NCBI RefSeq assembly: GCF_000179915.2
Contig: NC_014963.1
Location: 682,001 to 746,000 of the forward strand
Reading direction: 5' to 3'
Origin: Terriglobus saanensis SP1PR4
Lineage (GTDB): Bacteria; Acidobacteriota; Terriglobia; Terriglobales; Acidobacteriaceae
DNA: 64,000 nt
Shown here one piece after another: positions 16,997 to 26,536 of the stretch. The translations under genes were made by a program, and so were the position numbers. Under the pieces are notes generated by a model. It saw nothing but the letters and a program-made list of their open reading frames with translations, did no database searches and had not been told where the DNA came from. Each line of letters opens with the position of its first letter. Position 1 is the first letter of the stretch.

Positions 16997-18306
16997 CGGT
17001 TCCCTCCTGCCAGCGAATGCAGAAGCTCCGCATACTTTTCCGCCAGCGGCGCACGATGAAAACCCGCGATCGCTTTCAGATCGGGCTGGAAGGTATCCGC
17101 CAGCCGTGGCGCATTCTCGACCGCATCCACAAATAGCTGGGTCATCGCCGGGACATCTTCCGAGTCGGCCCACCATCCCGTGCGCGTCTCTTCCAGGAGT
17201 CGCCGCACATCGCCCTCGGGCTTCACGGCAGCAAGAATCGGCTTCGCTCCGCCGAGGTAGTCGTACAGCTTGGCCGAGACGTTGATGGGATCGTGCGAGA
17301 TCAGCAGCAGGTACGTCGTGTCGTCGATGGCGCGGAGGGCTTCGGCCTGTGGCATAAAGCCCTTGAGTTCCACTGTCTCACCAAGCGAAAGAAGGCTGGC
17401 GCGCGAAGCTGCAGTTTCCACATGCCCTATGAACCGAAAGAGGATGCGGGCGCGCAACGCAGCGGGCATCGAATGAACGGCGGCAACGAAGGTCGATGGA
17501 TCGGTCGAGCCATACACCGAACCGAGAAACGTCACGATCACGCGGCCGTTTTCTTCGATGGGAGTCACGCGCGATGCGACTGGTGGCTCGCTCTGAAATC
17601 CATTGGGAACACAGTAAAACTTCTCCGCGCTCTGGTTGGGGTAGCGCTCCCGCAGCTCTCGTTGTGCAGCACGCGTTACGGCCACCACGGCGGTTGCATC
17701 GCGAACGGCCTCGGACTCGACCGTCTGCGCAACGTGCCTCGCGCGCTCGCTGCGATTGAAGCTGACGAGGTTGATCGTCGAGGTCAACCACTCATCGCGA
17801 AAGTCGATCACAATGGGCAGAGCAGGGAAGCGGTGCCGCAGCTTCGTCACCAAGCGCGCGCATGAGAACGGCGGCACGGTGATCAAAACGAGATCGATTT
17901 TGCGCGCGCGGATCAGCTTCACTGCACGTGGAAAAGCGAAGGGAAGCCACCCAATCTGCGGGTCAGGCAAGAGCAGGTCTGCAATCAGACGCCGCAGCAG
18001 TGGTTGTTTCTTCGCGCTCGGTGTCGGCATCGCAACAGGCGCAGCCGCGCCTCGCTTCGACACAAACTTCTTCACCGCCTTCCGCAGGCGAAAGGGGAGA
18101 TCCAGTGTCCACGTACGCTGCACATCGACCCCAGCGGGAAGCTGCTGCAGGAGGAGCGGATCGACACTTACCGCGGGCGCGTTCTTCGCCGTAAGAACGG
18201 TGACCTCAATTCCATGCAACGGGAGATAGTGCGCCAGGCTCAAAGCTCGCAGAACGCCAACGCCACCGATCGGCGGAAAAGAAAACGTGATGAGCAGCAC
18301 CTTCAA
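16993..18306 (-). CDS. Family 4-like glycosyltransferase
   Basis: This protein of about 437 residues starts at a TTG at 18306 that overlaps the upstream TGA (TTGA), with GAGGTG just before it. The N-terminus KVLLITFSFPPIGGVGVLRALSLAHYL is the typical GT4 acceptor domain. DFRDEW (about residue 190) and VVAVTRAAQREL follow, then VPNGFQ and VIVTFLGSVYG mark the donor domain. The usual E-x7-E motif is weak: the matching region reads SHDPINVSAKLYDYLGGAKPIL, which keeps a K-D-Y pattern seen in WbuB-like relatives. It is the middle gene of a coupled three-gene minus-strand unit with the deacetylase-like protein and the next GT4. Confidence 0.88.
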   Translation of the reverse strand: MKVLLITFSFPPIGGVGVLRALSLAHYLPLHGIEVTVLTAKNAPAVSVDPLLLQQLPAGVDVQRTWTLDLPFRLRKAVKKFVSKRGAAAPVAMPTPSAKKQPLLRRLIADLLLPDPQIGWLPFAFPRAVKLIRARKIDLVLITVPPFSCARLVTKLRHRFPALPIVIDFRDEWLTSTINLVSFNRSERARHVAQTVESEAVRDATAVVAVTRAAQRELRERYPNQSAEKFYCVPNGFQSEPPVASRVTPIEENGRVIVTFLGSVYGSTDPSTFVAAVHSMPAALRARILFRFIGHVETAASRASLLSLGETVELKGFMPQAEALRAIDDTTYLLLISHDPINVSAKLYDYLGGAKPILAAVKPEGDVRRLLEETRTGWWADSEDVPAMTQLFVDAVENAPRLADTFQPDLKAIAGFHRAPLAEKYAELLHSLAGGNR

Positions 18307-19361
18307 GCTGGCACCTCGGCACCCTGCGCCACGCCACGGGTGACGCGGTCGACCGCGTCGAACATGCCATAGGCACTCACCCAACGGATTTCGAGGTTGC
18401 GCTCCCTGGCTGCTTCGTCGATCCAACGAAACATCGGAGCCAGAGTTCCCGGCTTCCCATCGGTTCCAAGCAAAGCTCCGGCGTTGTCCTCGCGTGCGCC
18501 ATGCGCATAAAGCTTCAGAAAAACATTGCCACCGATGCGTGGCGCAAGATCAAGCCATCGCTTTACGCGATAGGGTGTCGGCGGATCGTAGACCGCGAGC
18601 TCGCCCGTCTCCATACGCGGAACCAGGCGATCGCGATAGCGCACACCGAGTGGTCCCGGAATCATCAGCAGCCCGTCCTTCGTTCCACCGCCGCGCGTCG
18701 CGGGTATGCCCTTGTCAAAACCACGCGGCAACGCAGGATCACCCGTTGTCCAATAAATCTGGTTCACCACACGCGACTGCGTCGGGGAAGGCAGAGAGGG
18801 CATGGTGAAATCCGCATAGCAGCCCAGATTTAGCAGTGCCTGTAGCTCTCCCTTGACGCCGCACCAGCGGCCGTCGGGACGCGAATTATCCAGCGCCCAG
18901 TTGCCGTGGATGAAGCCAAAGACGAGACGGCCTTCGCGCGTCCTCAGCAGCCCGTGATCTTCATGGAGACGTTTGCAAAACTCCGTGATCTTCTGGCGAA
19001 AGCCGTCGTTCGTCTCGTGGTCGTGATGAATGTGCACGTCCACATCCGCTACGCCTGTCCTCACGATCTCCGCAATCGCTTCCAGTACCTCACTGCGATA
19101 CTCCTCCTGCGGATAGAAGAAGGTATAGCAAGGTTGGTTCCCATTCACATCCTTCGGAGCCGCTGCGGCGATCTCCGGCCAACGCTCCTGCCACGCGCGG
19201 ACGCGGGCCGTTGCAATCTCCGTGGAGGCGTTACCGCCGCACGGTTCGTAGTGGTCCGCGATGGTCACCCACAGGCGCTCGGGCTTGCCTGGATGCGCGA
19301 AGTGGGCAGCGCGGTTCTTCAGGTAAGCAGGGAGCCACAGGTCGAAGTTCTTGAAGGCCAT
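18303..19361 (-). CDS. Polysaccharide deacetylase-like protein of EPS cluster
   Basis: This protein of about 352 residues starts at the ATG at 19361; a TTG six codons upstream is possible. There is no signal peptide. Conserved-looking segments are WVTIADHYEPCGG (near 30), the histidine-rich VDVHIHHDHETNDGF (about 105-120), FGFIHGNWALDNS and GGNVFLKLYAHGARED. The D/H distribution resembles carbohydrate esterase 4 or related TIM-barrel metal enzymes, and PEP-CTERM/EPS loci usually carry a deacetylase. The match to that family is remote, so the activity is an inference. Its stop overlaps the start of the next GT4. Confidence 0.6.
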   Translation of the reverse strand: MAFKNFDLWLPAYLKNRAAHFAHPGKPERLWVTIADHYEPCGGNASTEIATARVRAWQERWPEIAAAAPKDVNGNQPCYTFFYPQEEYRSEVLEAIAEIVRTGVADVDVHIHHDHETNDGFRQKITEFCKRLHEDHGLLRTREGRLVFGFIHGNWALDNSRPDGRWCGVKGELQALLNLGCYADFTMPSLPSPTQSRVVNQIYWTTGDPALPRGFDKGIPATRGGGTKDGLLMIPGPLGVRYRDRLVPRMETGELAVYDPPTPYRVKRWLDLAPRIGGNVFLKLYAHGAREDNAGALLGTDGKPGTLAPMFRWIDEAARERNLEIRWVSAYGMFDAVDRVTRGVAQGAEVPA

Positions 19362-19472
19362 CGGATCTTTCTTTCGCAAAGGTAATAGATTCTGGTCAGT
19401 GGTCGGCGGCCTTGGTGCGGCGCGTCCTGTAGGCTAAACAACGGCTCCCGTGATGCTACTGCCGGGAAGTGG

Positions 19473-20549
19473 ATGCACATGAAGATCTGCCACGTTGTTT
19501 ATAGTCTCGAGATGGGCGGCGCGGAAGTGCTGGTGGCCCAGCTCTGCCGCATCCAGCGCGCGCACGGCCACGATGTCTCCGTCTGCGCGTACAGCAAGCT
19601 CGGCCCCATCGGCGAGCAGTTGCAGGCCGATGGATTTGCAATCTTCGTTCCTGGAGAAGCGCATCCCGCGCGGACGATGTTCCGTTATCTGGAGCACTTC
19701 AGAAAACTCCGTCCCGACGTGGTGCACTGCCACAATCCTGCGCCCACTCTGCAGGCCGCATTGAGTGCGCGCCTCAGCGGAGCATCGCGTGTGCTCGCCA
19801 CGCGACACAGCCTCGTGGCTCCTCCGTACGACAAGGGGGCGGAGATCAAGTTCAGCATCTTCGCTCGCTTCTGCGACTGGGTTACCGGCGTCTGCGAGAC
19901 CACGTCGAACAACCTTCGCCATGCTCCGCTCGCCGCAACGTCGCGCATCGTGACCGTCTATAACGGCGTTAGCCCCGTCGAGCGTGTCGTGGACAACGCA
20001 CGCACTCACGACGATTTCACGCTGCTGTTCATTGGCCGCATCGCCGTCATCAAAGACCTGCCCACCATGCTGCGCGCAGTCGCTATCGCGGTAGAGAAGA
20101 TCCCGCATCTCAAGCTGTGGGTCGTTGGAGACGGTCCCGTCCGCGGCTATCTCGAAGCGCTTGCAACTCAACTCGGCATCGGCGTAAACGTGCGCTTCTG
20201 GGGACAGCAGATGGACACTGCTCGCTTTTATAACGCGGCGGATGCCTTCATCATGTCGTCCGCGTCGGAGGGTGTGCCTATGTCTCTGCTGCAGGCGATG
20301 TCCCTCGGTCTGCCCGCAGTGCTCACCGATGTCGGAGGCATGGGTGAAGTCCTGCGCCTGTCGCAGAGCGGCCTGTTGTCTCCCGTGGGAGACGCCCCGG
20401 CGATGGCGAACTCCATCGTAAGGCTCGCGAGCGACGCCTCTCTGCGTGCGGAGTTTTCCAAGCGCGCGTGTGCCAGCTACGAAGAGTACTTTACCCTTGC
20501 GAAGATGGACGCGGCCTACATGGATCTCTACCAGAGCAGACGCAGCTAA
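19473..20549 (+). CDS. Family 4 glycosyltransferase, opposite strand
   Basis: This 358-residue GT-B enzyme starts at the ATG at 19473 (GGAAG upstream) or at the ATG at 19479. The acceptor domain reads ICHVVYSLEMGGAEVLVAQL, with VVHCHNPAPTLQAAL and VYNGVSP. The donor domain has LLFIGRIAVIKDLPTML and LWVVGDGPVRGYLE. The expected E-x7-E motif reads SEGVPMSLLQAMSLG, so the second glutamate is glutamine (E-x7-Q), which may lower activity or change the nucleotide contact. It is the only plus-strand gene inside the 15.8-28.5 kb minus-strand EPS block, so it needs its own promoter and may be a later insertion. Confidence 0.9.
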   Translation: MHMKICHVVYSLEMGGAEVLVAQLCRIQRAHGHDVSVCAYSKLGPIGEQLQADGFAIFVPGEAHPARTMFRYLEHFRKLRPDVVHCHNPAPTLQAALSARLSGASRVLATRHSLVAPPYDKGAEIKFSIFARFCDWVTGVCETTSNNLRHAPLAATSRIVTVYNGVSPVERVVDNARTHDDFTLLFIGRIAVIKDLPTMLRAVAIAVEKIPHLKLWVVGDGPVRGYLEALATQLGIGVNVRFWGQQMDTARFYNAADAFIMSSASEGVPMSLLQAMSLGLPAVLTDVGGMGEVLRLSQSGLLSPVGDAPAMANSIVRLASDASLRAEFSKRACASYEEYFTLAKMDAAYMDLYQSRRS

Positions 20550-20560
20550 AAAAACTCGGT

Positions 20561-21730
20561 TCATCGCTCGCTCCTGGCCTGCTTCTGCGCGAGCGCCCGC
20601 TCTGCGTACCAGCCTTTACTCAAGGGCTCCGAAGAGAAGAGAAACGTATACAGTCCCACAACTGCTGCGGCGTTGAGCGCGAGAAACCCGCCTGCCGCTC
20701 CACTCAGCCGGTGAATGACCGGAAGCTTCATCACAAGCCCTGCCGCAGCCACACCCCAGAAAATCCACTGCATCAGCGCGACGATAAACCATCCCGCGTG
20801 ATGCACACCCAGCACGGTTGCCACAGCGAGCGTGAGGAGGAAGCAGTACGGTGCCACCAGCCGCAAAAGCTTGTGCGAGATCAGCTGCACCAGCAGCCTG
20901 TTCTTCGGAGTGATGAGCCATGGAGCCACGGCAATCAATTGAAAGTTTCCCGCAAGGGTCCGCACCTTCCTGCGAAACTCGCCCTTCATCTCAGCAGGCC
21001 ACATGTCGACCACATGCGCGTCCGCATCGATGACGCTGCGATATCCCTGTCGCGTGATCGCCAGCGGCTGAAACATATCGTCCAGCACCAGACCGGCGGG
21101 GAATGGTGTAAACAAGCTGCGACGCACGGCGTAGAAGCCGCCATAGACACCCAGCGGCGAATCGAAGGCAGCTTCGCACTGGCGAATCCACTGCTCATAA
21201 CGCCAGTACAGACCACTCACAGCAGACGCCGCTCCATCGTGCCCATCGGTACGCAGACTGAGTTCGCCCGTCACACAACCTACCGTTGGATCGGTGAAGT
21301 TACGCAGAAGTTTTTCCAGCGCGTCATCCTGTAGTTGGGGACGGACATCGACAAACAACAGAATCTCGCCAGTAGCAGCAGCCACGGCGAGGTTCAAAGC
21401 TCCCGCTTTGCCGAGGTGCTCTTCCAGGATGATCGTCTTGCAGCGAGGCTCTGTCAGTTCGCGAAGAATCTCCGCCGTCCGGTCCTGCGAAGCATCGGAG
21501 ACCACTACGATCTCACGCACAAGGTGCGGAGCATGCGCGATCAGGCGCTGCATCTGCAGCGGCAGCATCGACTCCCCGTTGCTCACGGACATCACAATGC
21601 TGACGCTGGCATCGTACGGAGCGTGCACTCTTTTTCTGGGCTGCATCCTGGCCAGAAGGTAGATCGCGACGGGATAGCCGACATAGGTATAAAGGATGAC
21701 GCCGAGCGCAATCCAGAAGGCCAGCGTCAC
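20561..21730 (-). CDS. Membrane family 2 glycosyltransferase (processive type)
   Basis: This 389-residue protein has an N-terminal membrane helix (IALGVILYTYVGYPVAIYLLA), a cytosolic GT2 domain and three or four C-terminal helices (about 285-375). The GT2 part has SIVMSVSNGESML, VVVSDASQDRTAEIL, the acidic FVDVRPQLQDDAL and the catalytic-type LVLDDMFQPLAI. The layout is that of cellulose/hyaluronan-synthase-like enzymes that polymerise or extend a glycan at the membrane. Its start overlaps the stop of the priming transferase gene (ATGA), so it is the last gene of the EPS operon that begins near 28.5 kb. Confidence 0.9.
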   Translation of the reverse strand: MTLAFWIALGVILYTYVGYPVAIYLLARMQPRKRVHAPYDASVSIVMSVSNGESMLPLQMQRLIAHAPHLVREIVVVSDASQDRTAEILRELTEPRCKTIILEEHLGKAGALNLAVAAATGEILLFVDVRPQLQDDALEKLLRNFTDPTVGCVTGELSLRTDGHDGAASAVSGLYWRYEQWIRQCEAAFDSPLGVYGGFYAVRRSLFTPFPAGLVLDDMFQPLAITRQGYRSVIDADAHVVDMWPAEMKGEFRRKVRTLAGNFQLIAVAPWLITPKNRLLVQLISHKLLRLVAPYCFLLTLAVATVLGVHHAGWFIVALMQWIFWGVAAAGLVMKLPVIHRLSGAAGGFLALNAAAVVGLYTFLFSSEPLSKGWYAERALAQKQARSER

Positions 21731-23103
21731 TGCGCGCCTCGCCGCCGCACAATCGTCTTGATGGTCTCGAACATGATCAGTAGGTCAAGCCCAAGCGTCA
21801 TGTGCTTCACATAATAAAGATCGTACTCAAGCTTTTCGCGGCTGTCGGCCAGCGTCGCGCCGTACTTGAAACGCACCTGTGCCCACCCCGTAAGTCCGGG
21901 TCGGATGATATGGCGAAGGTCGTAGAAGGGAAGCTGCTCCGTGAGCCACGGGACAAACTCGGGACGCTCCGGTCGCGGTCCCACCAGGCTCATATCGCCG
22001 CGCAGCACATTCCAAAGCTGCGGGATCTCATCGATGCGCGTCTTGCGCATGAAGCGGCCAAAGCTGGTCACGCGCGGATCGTCCTGTGTAGCCCACTTCG
22101 CTCCCATGGCCTCTGCGTCGGTGCGCATCGAACGAAACTTGACGACCGTGAAGTGGCGACCCGCATATCCTACGCGTGTCTGTTTGAAAAACAGCGGACC
22201 CGGCGCCGTCAACTTCATCGCGATATATACAAGAGGAAAAAAAGGAAGAAAGAGAAGCAGACCGATCGCGGCCACAATGAACGAAGCGATGCGGCGCGAA
22301 AGCTGCTGTGAAGGCTTGATGCGGAATCCCTCGGAGAAAAGAAATGTGCTCGGTCGCAGACCATCGAGCTGAATCTTGCCCGACATCCTCTCCAGAAACG
22401 CGCCCGCCTCTTCAATCACAACGCCCCGGAATCGCAGAGCCAGCAACTCCTGCGTGGGCATCTCGGCGCGACGGTCTTCCATGGCCACAATGATGCGGTG
22501 GATCCCAGGCTTCTGCGTTGTCAACTTAGCAAGTGCCGCAGACGCCATCCGCTTGCGCTCTTCACGGTCCTGAGAGATGCCCTCCCAGCCACAGACTTCC
22601 ATGCCGAGGTCAGAACGGGCTTCAATCGTCTGCATTACGGAGAAGGCGTATTCGCCTCCGCCCATGATGTACACGCACTCGCGAAACATCTTCTTGCTCA
22701 GGATCCACTCATACGCCTTCCGCCACGCCAGCAGCGCGCCGGTCAGCAGCGTGAAGCCCAGCGGGAAGATGTACCGCTCCATGCCGACGCTGGGGAAGAA
22801 ATAGACCACTGCGGAGAGCAGAAGGCAGACAACGCCTACGACCAGCAGAACGCGGAAGATAATCTCTCTCCGGTCCAGCAGCATCTGCGGTTCGTAGAGG
22901 TCGAAGTAGTAAGAACACAAGAGGGTAATGACGGTAAGGAAGAGCACCTTCGCCGCACCGTACTCATAGTTCAGCGTGATGAAGGCGTCCGAACCCTGCA
23001 CGATGATCGTCGCTGCAAAGAAGCATCCGGAGACGATTAACGCCTCGCAGACGAGCAGCATGATCGTTCGCGTCGGATAGTAAACATTCAGGATGCGGAT
23101 CAT
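21727..23103 (-). CDS. Undecaprenyl-phosphate sugar phosphotransferase, PEP-CTERM/EPS type
   Basis: This 458-residue priming enzyme puts the first sugar phosphate on undecaprenyl phosphate. Four or five membrane helices in residues 1-130 precede a Rossmann-like middle domain (YIMGGGEYAFSVMQTIEA). A re-entrant helix near 270-295 comes before the catalytic sugar-transferase domain: PGPLFFKQTRVGYAGRHFTV, KFRSMRTDAE, RFMRKTRIDEIPQLWNVL, GDMSLVGPRPERPEFV and RPGLTGWAQV. The architecture fits the transferase subfamily described for PEP-CTERM loci. It sits seven bases after the BY-kinase gene. Confidence 0.93.
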   Translation of the reverse strand: MIRILNVYYPTRTIMLLVCEALIVSGCFFAATIIVQGSDAFITLNYEYGAAKVLFLTVITLLCSYYFDLYEPQMLLDRREIIFRVLLVVGVVCLLLSAVVYFFPSVGMERYIFPLGFTLLTGALLAWRKAYEWILSKKMFRECVYIMGGGEYAFSVMQTIEARSDLGMEVCGWEGISQDREERKRMASAALAKLTTQKPGIHRIIVAMEDRRAEMPTQELLALRFRGVVIEEAGAFLERMSGKIQLDGLRPSTFLFSEGFRIKPSQQLSRRIASFIVAAIGLLLFLPFFPLVYIAMKLTAPGPLFFKQTRVGYAGRHFTVVKFRSMRTDAEAMGAKWATQDDPRVTSFGRFMRKTRIDEIPQLWNVLRGDMSLVGPRPERPEFVPWLTEQLPFYDLRHIIRPGLTGWAQVRFKYGATLADSREKLEYDLYYVKHMTLGLDLLIMFETIKTIVRRRGAQ

Positions 23104-23109
23104 TCTTCG

Positions 23110-24063
23110 TTATGCCTTTGCCGTGTCTTCGCCATAGTAGCCGTAGTACCCATTTCCCTTTGGCGGCGCGGCAGCAGCATTCAGAACAAAGCCAAGAAGA
23201 TTTGCCGCCTTGAACTCTGCAACGGCTTTCTTTGCCGTCGCCAGCTGCGTATTTGCAGCGCGAGCTACCAATAGAACACCGTCGCAGGCGCGACCCAGGT
23301 TCGCAGCATCAGATACAAGATTGATGGGAGAAGAGTCAACAATAATCCAATCAAAGTAGGGTGAAACCGTCGCGATCAATTCATCGAAACGCTTGTTGCT
23401 GGAAAGATCGGAAGCCCGGTCTGCCCCGGCGCCGCCGGACATGAAGGTCAGTGCCTCCAGGCGCTGATCCAGTTTCTCTCCAGAGTTCGCTGCGACCATC
23501 GGCTGCTGCATCACATCCAGAAGACGAGATTCTCCGGAGAGATAATCCGCCAGGCCTGGCTCCAACCCACATCCGAGAATGGAATGAAGCGTGGGCCGTC
23601 GCATGTCTCCGTCGATCAACAACACTTTGCTGTTCTTGTGCAACGCAAGGCTCAGCGCAAGGTTCGCGGCGACAAAGCTCTTGCCCTCTTGTGGCAGGCC
23701 GCTGCTGACCAGGACGGACTTCAATGTCTTCGCCGCACGCAGTTCATAGAGATGCGACCTCAGGCTCCGGAACTGCTCTACCGAAGCGCCGCGGTGCATG
23801 AGGGAAGGAAGGCTTTCCATGCGAGGCGTCCAGACGCTCTTCCGGATCTGACCGAAGACCGAGGTTCCTCCGTCGAAAGGCGACACAAGCTGGTCCGGTT
23901 CGGCGTATGCGAGGGGGGCAGGCGTGATCTCTGTTTTTGCCTCGCCTGCAATATGAAAAGCGCCCTCAAGGGAGTCACTTTGCTGCAACTTAGAATCGCG
24001 GCCCTCTTGCAGGGCGACGCGATCGAGCTCCGCTCTCAAGAGCGCTTCATAAATCTTGCTCAT
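23110..24063 (-). CDS. CpsD/Wzc-like BY-kinase ATPase
   Basis: This 317-residue cytoplasmic protein controls chain length and export of EPS with the Wzz-like partner. The N-terminus (MSKIYEALLRAE) is the short form found in PEP-CTERM EPS loci. The ATPase has Walker A SSGLPQEGKSFVAANLAL, Walker A' LLIDGDMRRPTLHS and Walker B WIIVDSSPINLVSDA. The C-terminal tyrosine cluster GYYGYYGED is the likely autophosphorylation tail. It starts on ATG overlapping the stop of the ATPase gene upstream (ATGA). Confidence 0.93.
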   Translation of the reverse strand: MSKIYEALLRAELDRVALQEGRDSKLQQSDSLEGAFHIAGEAKTEITPAPLAYAEPDQLVSPFDGGTSVFGQIRKSVWTPRMESLPSLMHRGASVEQFRSLRSHLYELRAAKTLKSVLVSSGLPQEGKSFVAANLALSLALHKNSKVLLIDGDMRRPTLHSILGCGLEPGLADYLSGESRLLDVMQQPMVAANSGEKLDQRLEALTFMSGGAGADRASDLSSNKRFDELIATVSPYFDWIIVDSSPINLVSDAANLGRACDGVLLVARAANTQLATAKKAVAEFKAANLLGFVLNAAAAPPKGNGYYGYYGEDTAKA

Positions 24064-25001
24064 CGAATCGTCCTTTCCTGCTCTCTCTCAAAGGGAGAGC
24101 CTTCGTCCGAAGACGGTTGTTTCATGCTGGATGCGGACTTTGGATAGCCGACTGGTTCGTGCCCCAGCACCGAAGATTTGGCCATCGGTTCCGGTTCCGG
24201 AAGGTCCAGGTCGCGCACAACAGCTCGGATCACTGCTGAGTGGATGTTCGGAATGCGATCGACAAAGCCGAAGATCAGAGCGTGCTCGCAGATGAGGTTT
24301 ACGATGCGCGGAATCCCCTGGCTGTATCGGTGTACAAGCTCGACCGCTTCCCTGGAAAAAATCGGCGTTGTTCTGCCGGAGACTTCGAGGCGATGCGCGA
24401 TATAAGCCCAGGTATCGGCGAGAGAAAGAGAAGAGGTGTGGGCCCAGAGCGGAACCCGCTGGCGGAGCTGACGAAGTGCCGGTAGCCGCAGCTGTTCTTC
24501 AAACTCCGGCTGGCCGGAGAGCACGATCTGCAGCAGCTTCTCGGAAGAGGTCTCCAGGTTTGTAAGCAGTCGGATTTCTTCGAGCATGTCGTGGGAGAGG
24601 TTCTGCGCCTCGTCCACCACAATGACGCAGATATCGCCCTGCGCATAGCGCTCGATGAGCCACCTGTTCAGCTGCAGCAGCATGCTGGACTTCGTACGCG
24701 TCGTCGGCGGCACACCGAAGTCGGTCAGAACAAACTCCAGGAAGTCGAGGATGTCCAGCCGTGGATTGAAGACGAAAGAAGTGTGGACCTTTCCAACATG
24801 CAAAGACTCCAGCGCGCTGCGCAGAAGGGTCGTCTTGCCTGTACCGACTTCGCCGGTGAGCACAACAAAACCTTTGCGGGATCCGATGCCATGCTCCAGG
24901 CAGGCCAGGGCCTCTCGCGTCGCTGCCGTGCTGTAAAGAAAGCGCGGATCTGGGCTCATGCTGAAAGGTGCTGTCTTCAGATTGTAGAAACTCTTATACA
25001 T
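24060..25001 (-). CDS. XrtA/PEP-CTERM-associated ATPase (ExeA-like AAA protein)
   Basis: This 313-residue protein begins MYKSFYNLKTAPFSMSPDPRFLY, the hallmark of the ExeA-like ATPases tied to PEP-CTERM/EPS loci. Walker A is TGEVGTGKTTLLR (about 50), Walker B is ICVIVVDEAQNLS (about 125), and a sensor region reads LLQIVLSGQPEFEEQL. The last 60 residues are disordered and charged. Such ATPases probably energise assembly or export of the polymer; their exact role is unproven. Two bases separate it from the Wzz-like gene. Confidence 0.93.
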   Translation of the reverse strand: MYKSFYNLKTAPFSMSPDPRFLYSTAATREALACLEHGIGSRKGFVVLTGEVGTGKTTLLRSALESLHVGKVHTSFVFNPRLDILDFLEFVLTDFGVPPTTRTKSSMLLQLNRWLIERYAQGDICVIVVDEAQNLSHDMLEEIRLLTNLETSSEKLLQIVLSGQPEFEEQLRLPALRQLRQRVPLWAHTSSLSLADTWAYIAHRLEVSGRTTPIFSREAVELVHRYSQGIPRIVNLICEHALIFGFVDRIPNIHSAVIRAVVRDLDLPEPEPMAKSSVLGHEPVGYPKSASSMKQPSSDEGSPFEREQERTIR

Positions 25002-25003
25002 GC

Positions 25004-26524
25004 TCAGCCGCGGGCCTCAGAAGGAGCAATAGCATCTTTGGGGGATCGTTGGAAGAGCCCCTTGAGACCTTTCTTTTCGATTGAGTCCGGTACCTTATCG
25101 CCCACCCAGGAGATGGTGGCGAGCGTCGGCAGGTTCATCGTCTCCCAGATGTCGGCCTCGGTGTTGATCGACTGATCGCGGAACTCAAGTAGAGCCGCGG
25201 TCGCAAATCCAATCAAAAGTCCAAGGACCAGACCTGCTCCCGCAAATAGGGGCCGCTTCGGAGTGGAAGGTGAGTCCGGAAGAGTCGGTTCATCCAGCAA
25301 CTTGAACTGCTCACCCTGCTGGCGCTTCTCCAGATCAGCCGCCATCTTCGAGTGATTCACCTTGGTCAACAGGTCGTCGTAGAACTGCTGCGCCGTCTGG
25401 TAGTCACGCGTGATCTGCTTGAATTGAGCTTCGACCAGTGGTGAGGACTGGATGCGGTCCTGGTACATGCGTACCGCATTCTGAATCTGTGCCTGCTCCT
25501 GGCGCTTCGCTTCGATCCCCTGCGTCGCCGCGCGAACCTGCGCGCGAAGTTGCTGCACGCCCACCGACTCCCGGACGGAAGGCGTCGCCGCGGTATGTGT
25601 GGGGCTTGTGGGTGAGGCCGCCATCTTTGCGCGAAGCTCACCGATCTTGCGCCGGACCGCAATCAGGTCCGGATAGTCCGCGGTGTATCGCGTCGAAAGC
25701 TCCGTCTCTTGCGACTGTAACTGCGCCATCTCAATCTGCTGGGGCGACTGCACATAGCCCGGAGCCTCGCTTGGCACGACATCGCGGGTCTGCTGCGCCA
25801 GCATCGATTCGGCGTACGTCTTATCCTGCTGCATACGCGCAAGCTGCTGTGTCGCTGCTTCCAGCTGCGTATTCAGGCTGGTCAGCATATTCAGGTTCGG
25901 CGACTCTTCCCCTGGAAGTTTCCCGACATACTTCTTCTGGAACTCTGCGAGACGCGCATCCTGCTCGTCCAGATTGCGCTTGGCGTCATCGAGCTGCCCC
26001 TTGAGGAAGTCGGTCGTCCCCTGCGTGGACTGTTCGCGGTCTAGCGTATTGGCGTTGATAAAGAGCGATGTAATCTCGCCGCAGACGATCTGCGCCGTGC
26101 GCGCATCGCCAGCCTTGAATGCGATGGTGAACCCGGGAAGGCCTCCGGAGCGTGCGATCTCTGAATGAATCAACTTGATCGAGATATTCGTACGCGCGTT
26201 GTCGATGCGATTTTCCATCGACTGCCCGGGGTACAGGTTCAGGCGCTCGACGATAGGCTGGAGGCGCGAACGGCTGAGGATCTGTTCCTTCATCGTAGCC
26301 AGCCGATTGTCCAGATCCGCCGTTACGACGGGCTTCACATAATCATCCGGGACCTTCTGCTGATCGATCAGCACCGTGGTCTGCGAGACATACTGCGGCG
26401 GTACAAGATACGAAATAGCAAACCCTACAAAAGGAAGCACGAGCGCTGGAATCAAAACGATCCACCCGCGGCGCTTCAGCAGTTGCCAATACTCATTCGG
26501 TCTTAGTTGACGATGTCCAAGCAT
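25004..26524 (-). CDS. Wzz/GumC-type polysaccharide chain-length determinant
   Basis: This 506-residue inner-membrane polysaccharide co-polymerase has an N-terminal cytosolic part (RQLRPNEYWQLLKRRGW) and a first membrane helix (VLIPALVLPFVGFAISYLV, about 22-40). A long periplasmic domain follows, with coiled-coil stretches (about 170-400, rich in Q, E, A and R), then a second helix (LFAGAGLVLGLLIGFATAAL, about 430-450). The short C-terminal tail EFRDQSINTEADI is typical of the family. It lacks its own kinase domain, which is encoded two genes downstream. It should set polymer length and bridge to the Wza-like exporter. Confidence 0.93.
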   Translation of the reverse strand: MLGHRQLRPNEYWQLLKRRGWIVLIPALVLPFVGFAISYLVPPQYVSQTTVLIDQQKVPDDYVKPVVTADLDNRLATMKEQILSRSRLQPIVERLNLYPGQSMENRIDNARTNISIKLIHSEIARSGGLPGFTIAFKAGDARTAQIVCGEITSLFINANTLDREQSTQGTTDFLKGQLDDAKRNLDEQDARLAEFQKKYVGKLPGEESPNLNMLTSLNTQLEAATQQLARMQQDKTYAESMLAQQTRDVVPSEAPGYVQSPQQIEMAQLQSQETELSTRYTADYPDLIAVRRKIGELRAKMAASPTSPTHTAATPSVRESVGVQQLRAQVRAATQGIEAKRQEQAQIQNAVRMYQDRIQSSPLVEAQFKQITRDYQTAQQFYDDLLTKVNHSKMAADLEKRQQGEQFKLLDEPTLPDSPSTPKRPLFAGAGLVLGLLIGFATAALLEFRDQSINTEADIWETMNLPTLATISWVGDKVPDSIEKKGLKGLFQRSPKDAIAPSEARG

Positions 26525-26536
26525 GAAAAAATCCTT

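Noticed and set aside
19362-19472. GG-N10-GC match before the plus-strand GT4
   Set aside because: The spacer is very G+C-rich and the match keeps only the dinucleotides, which is expected by chance.
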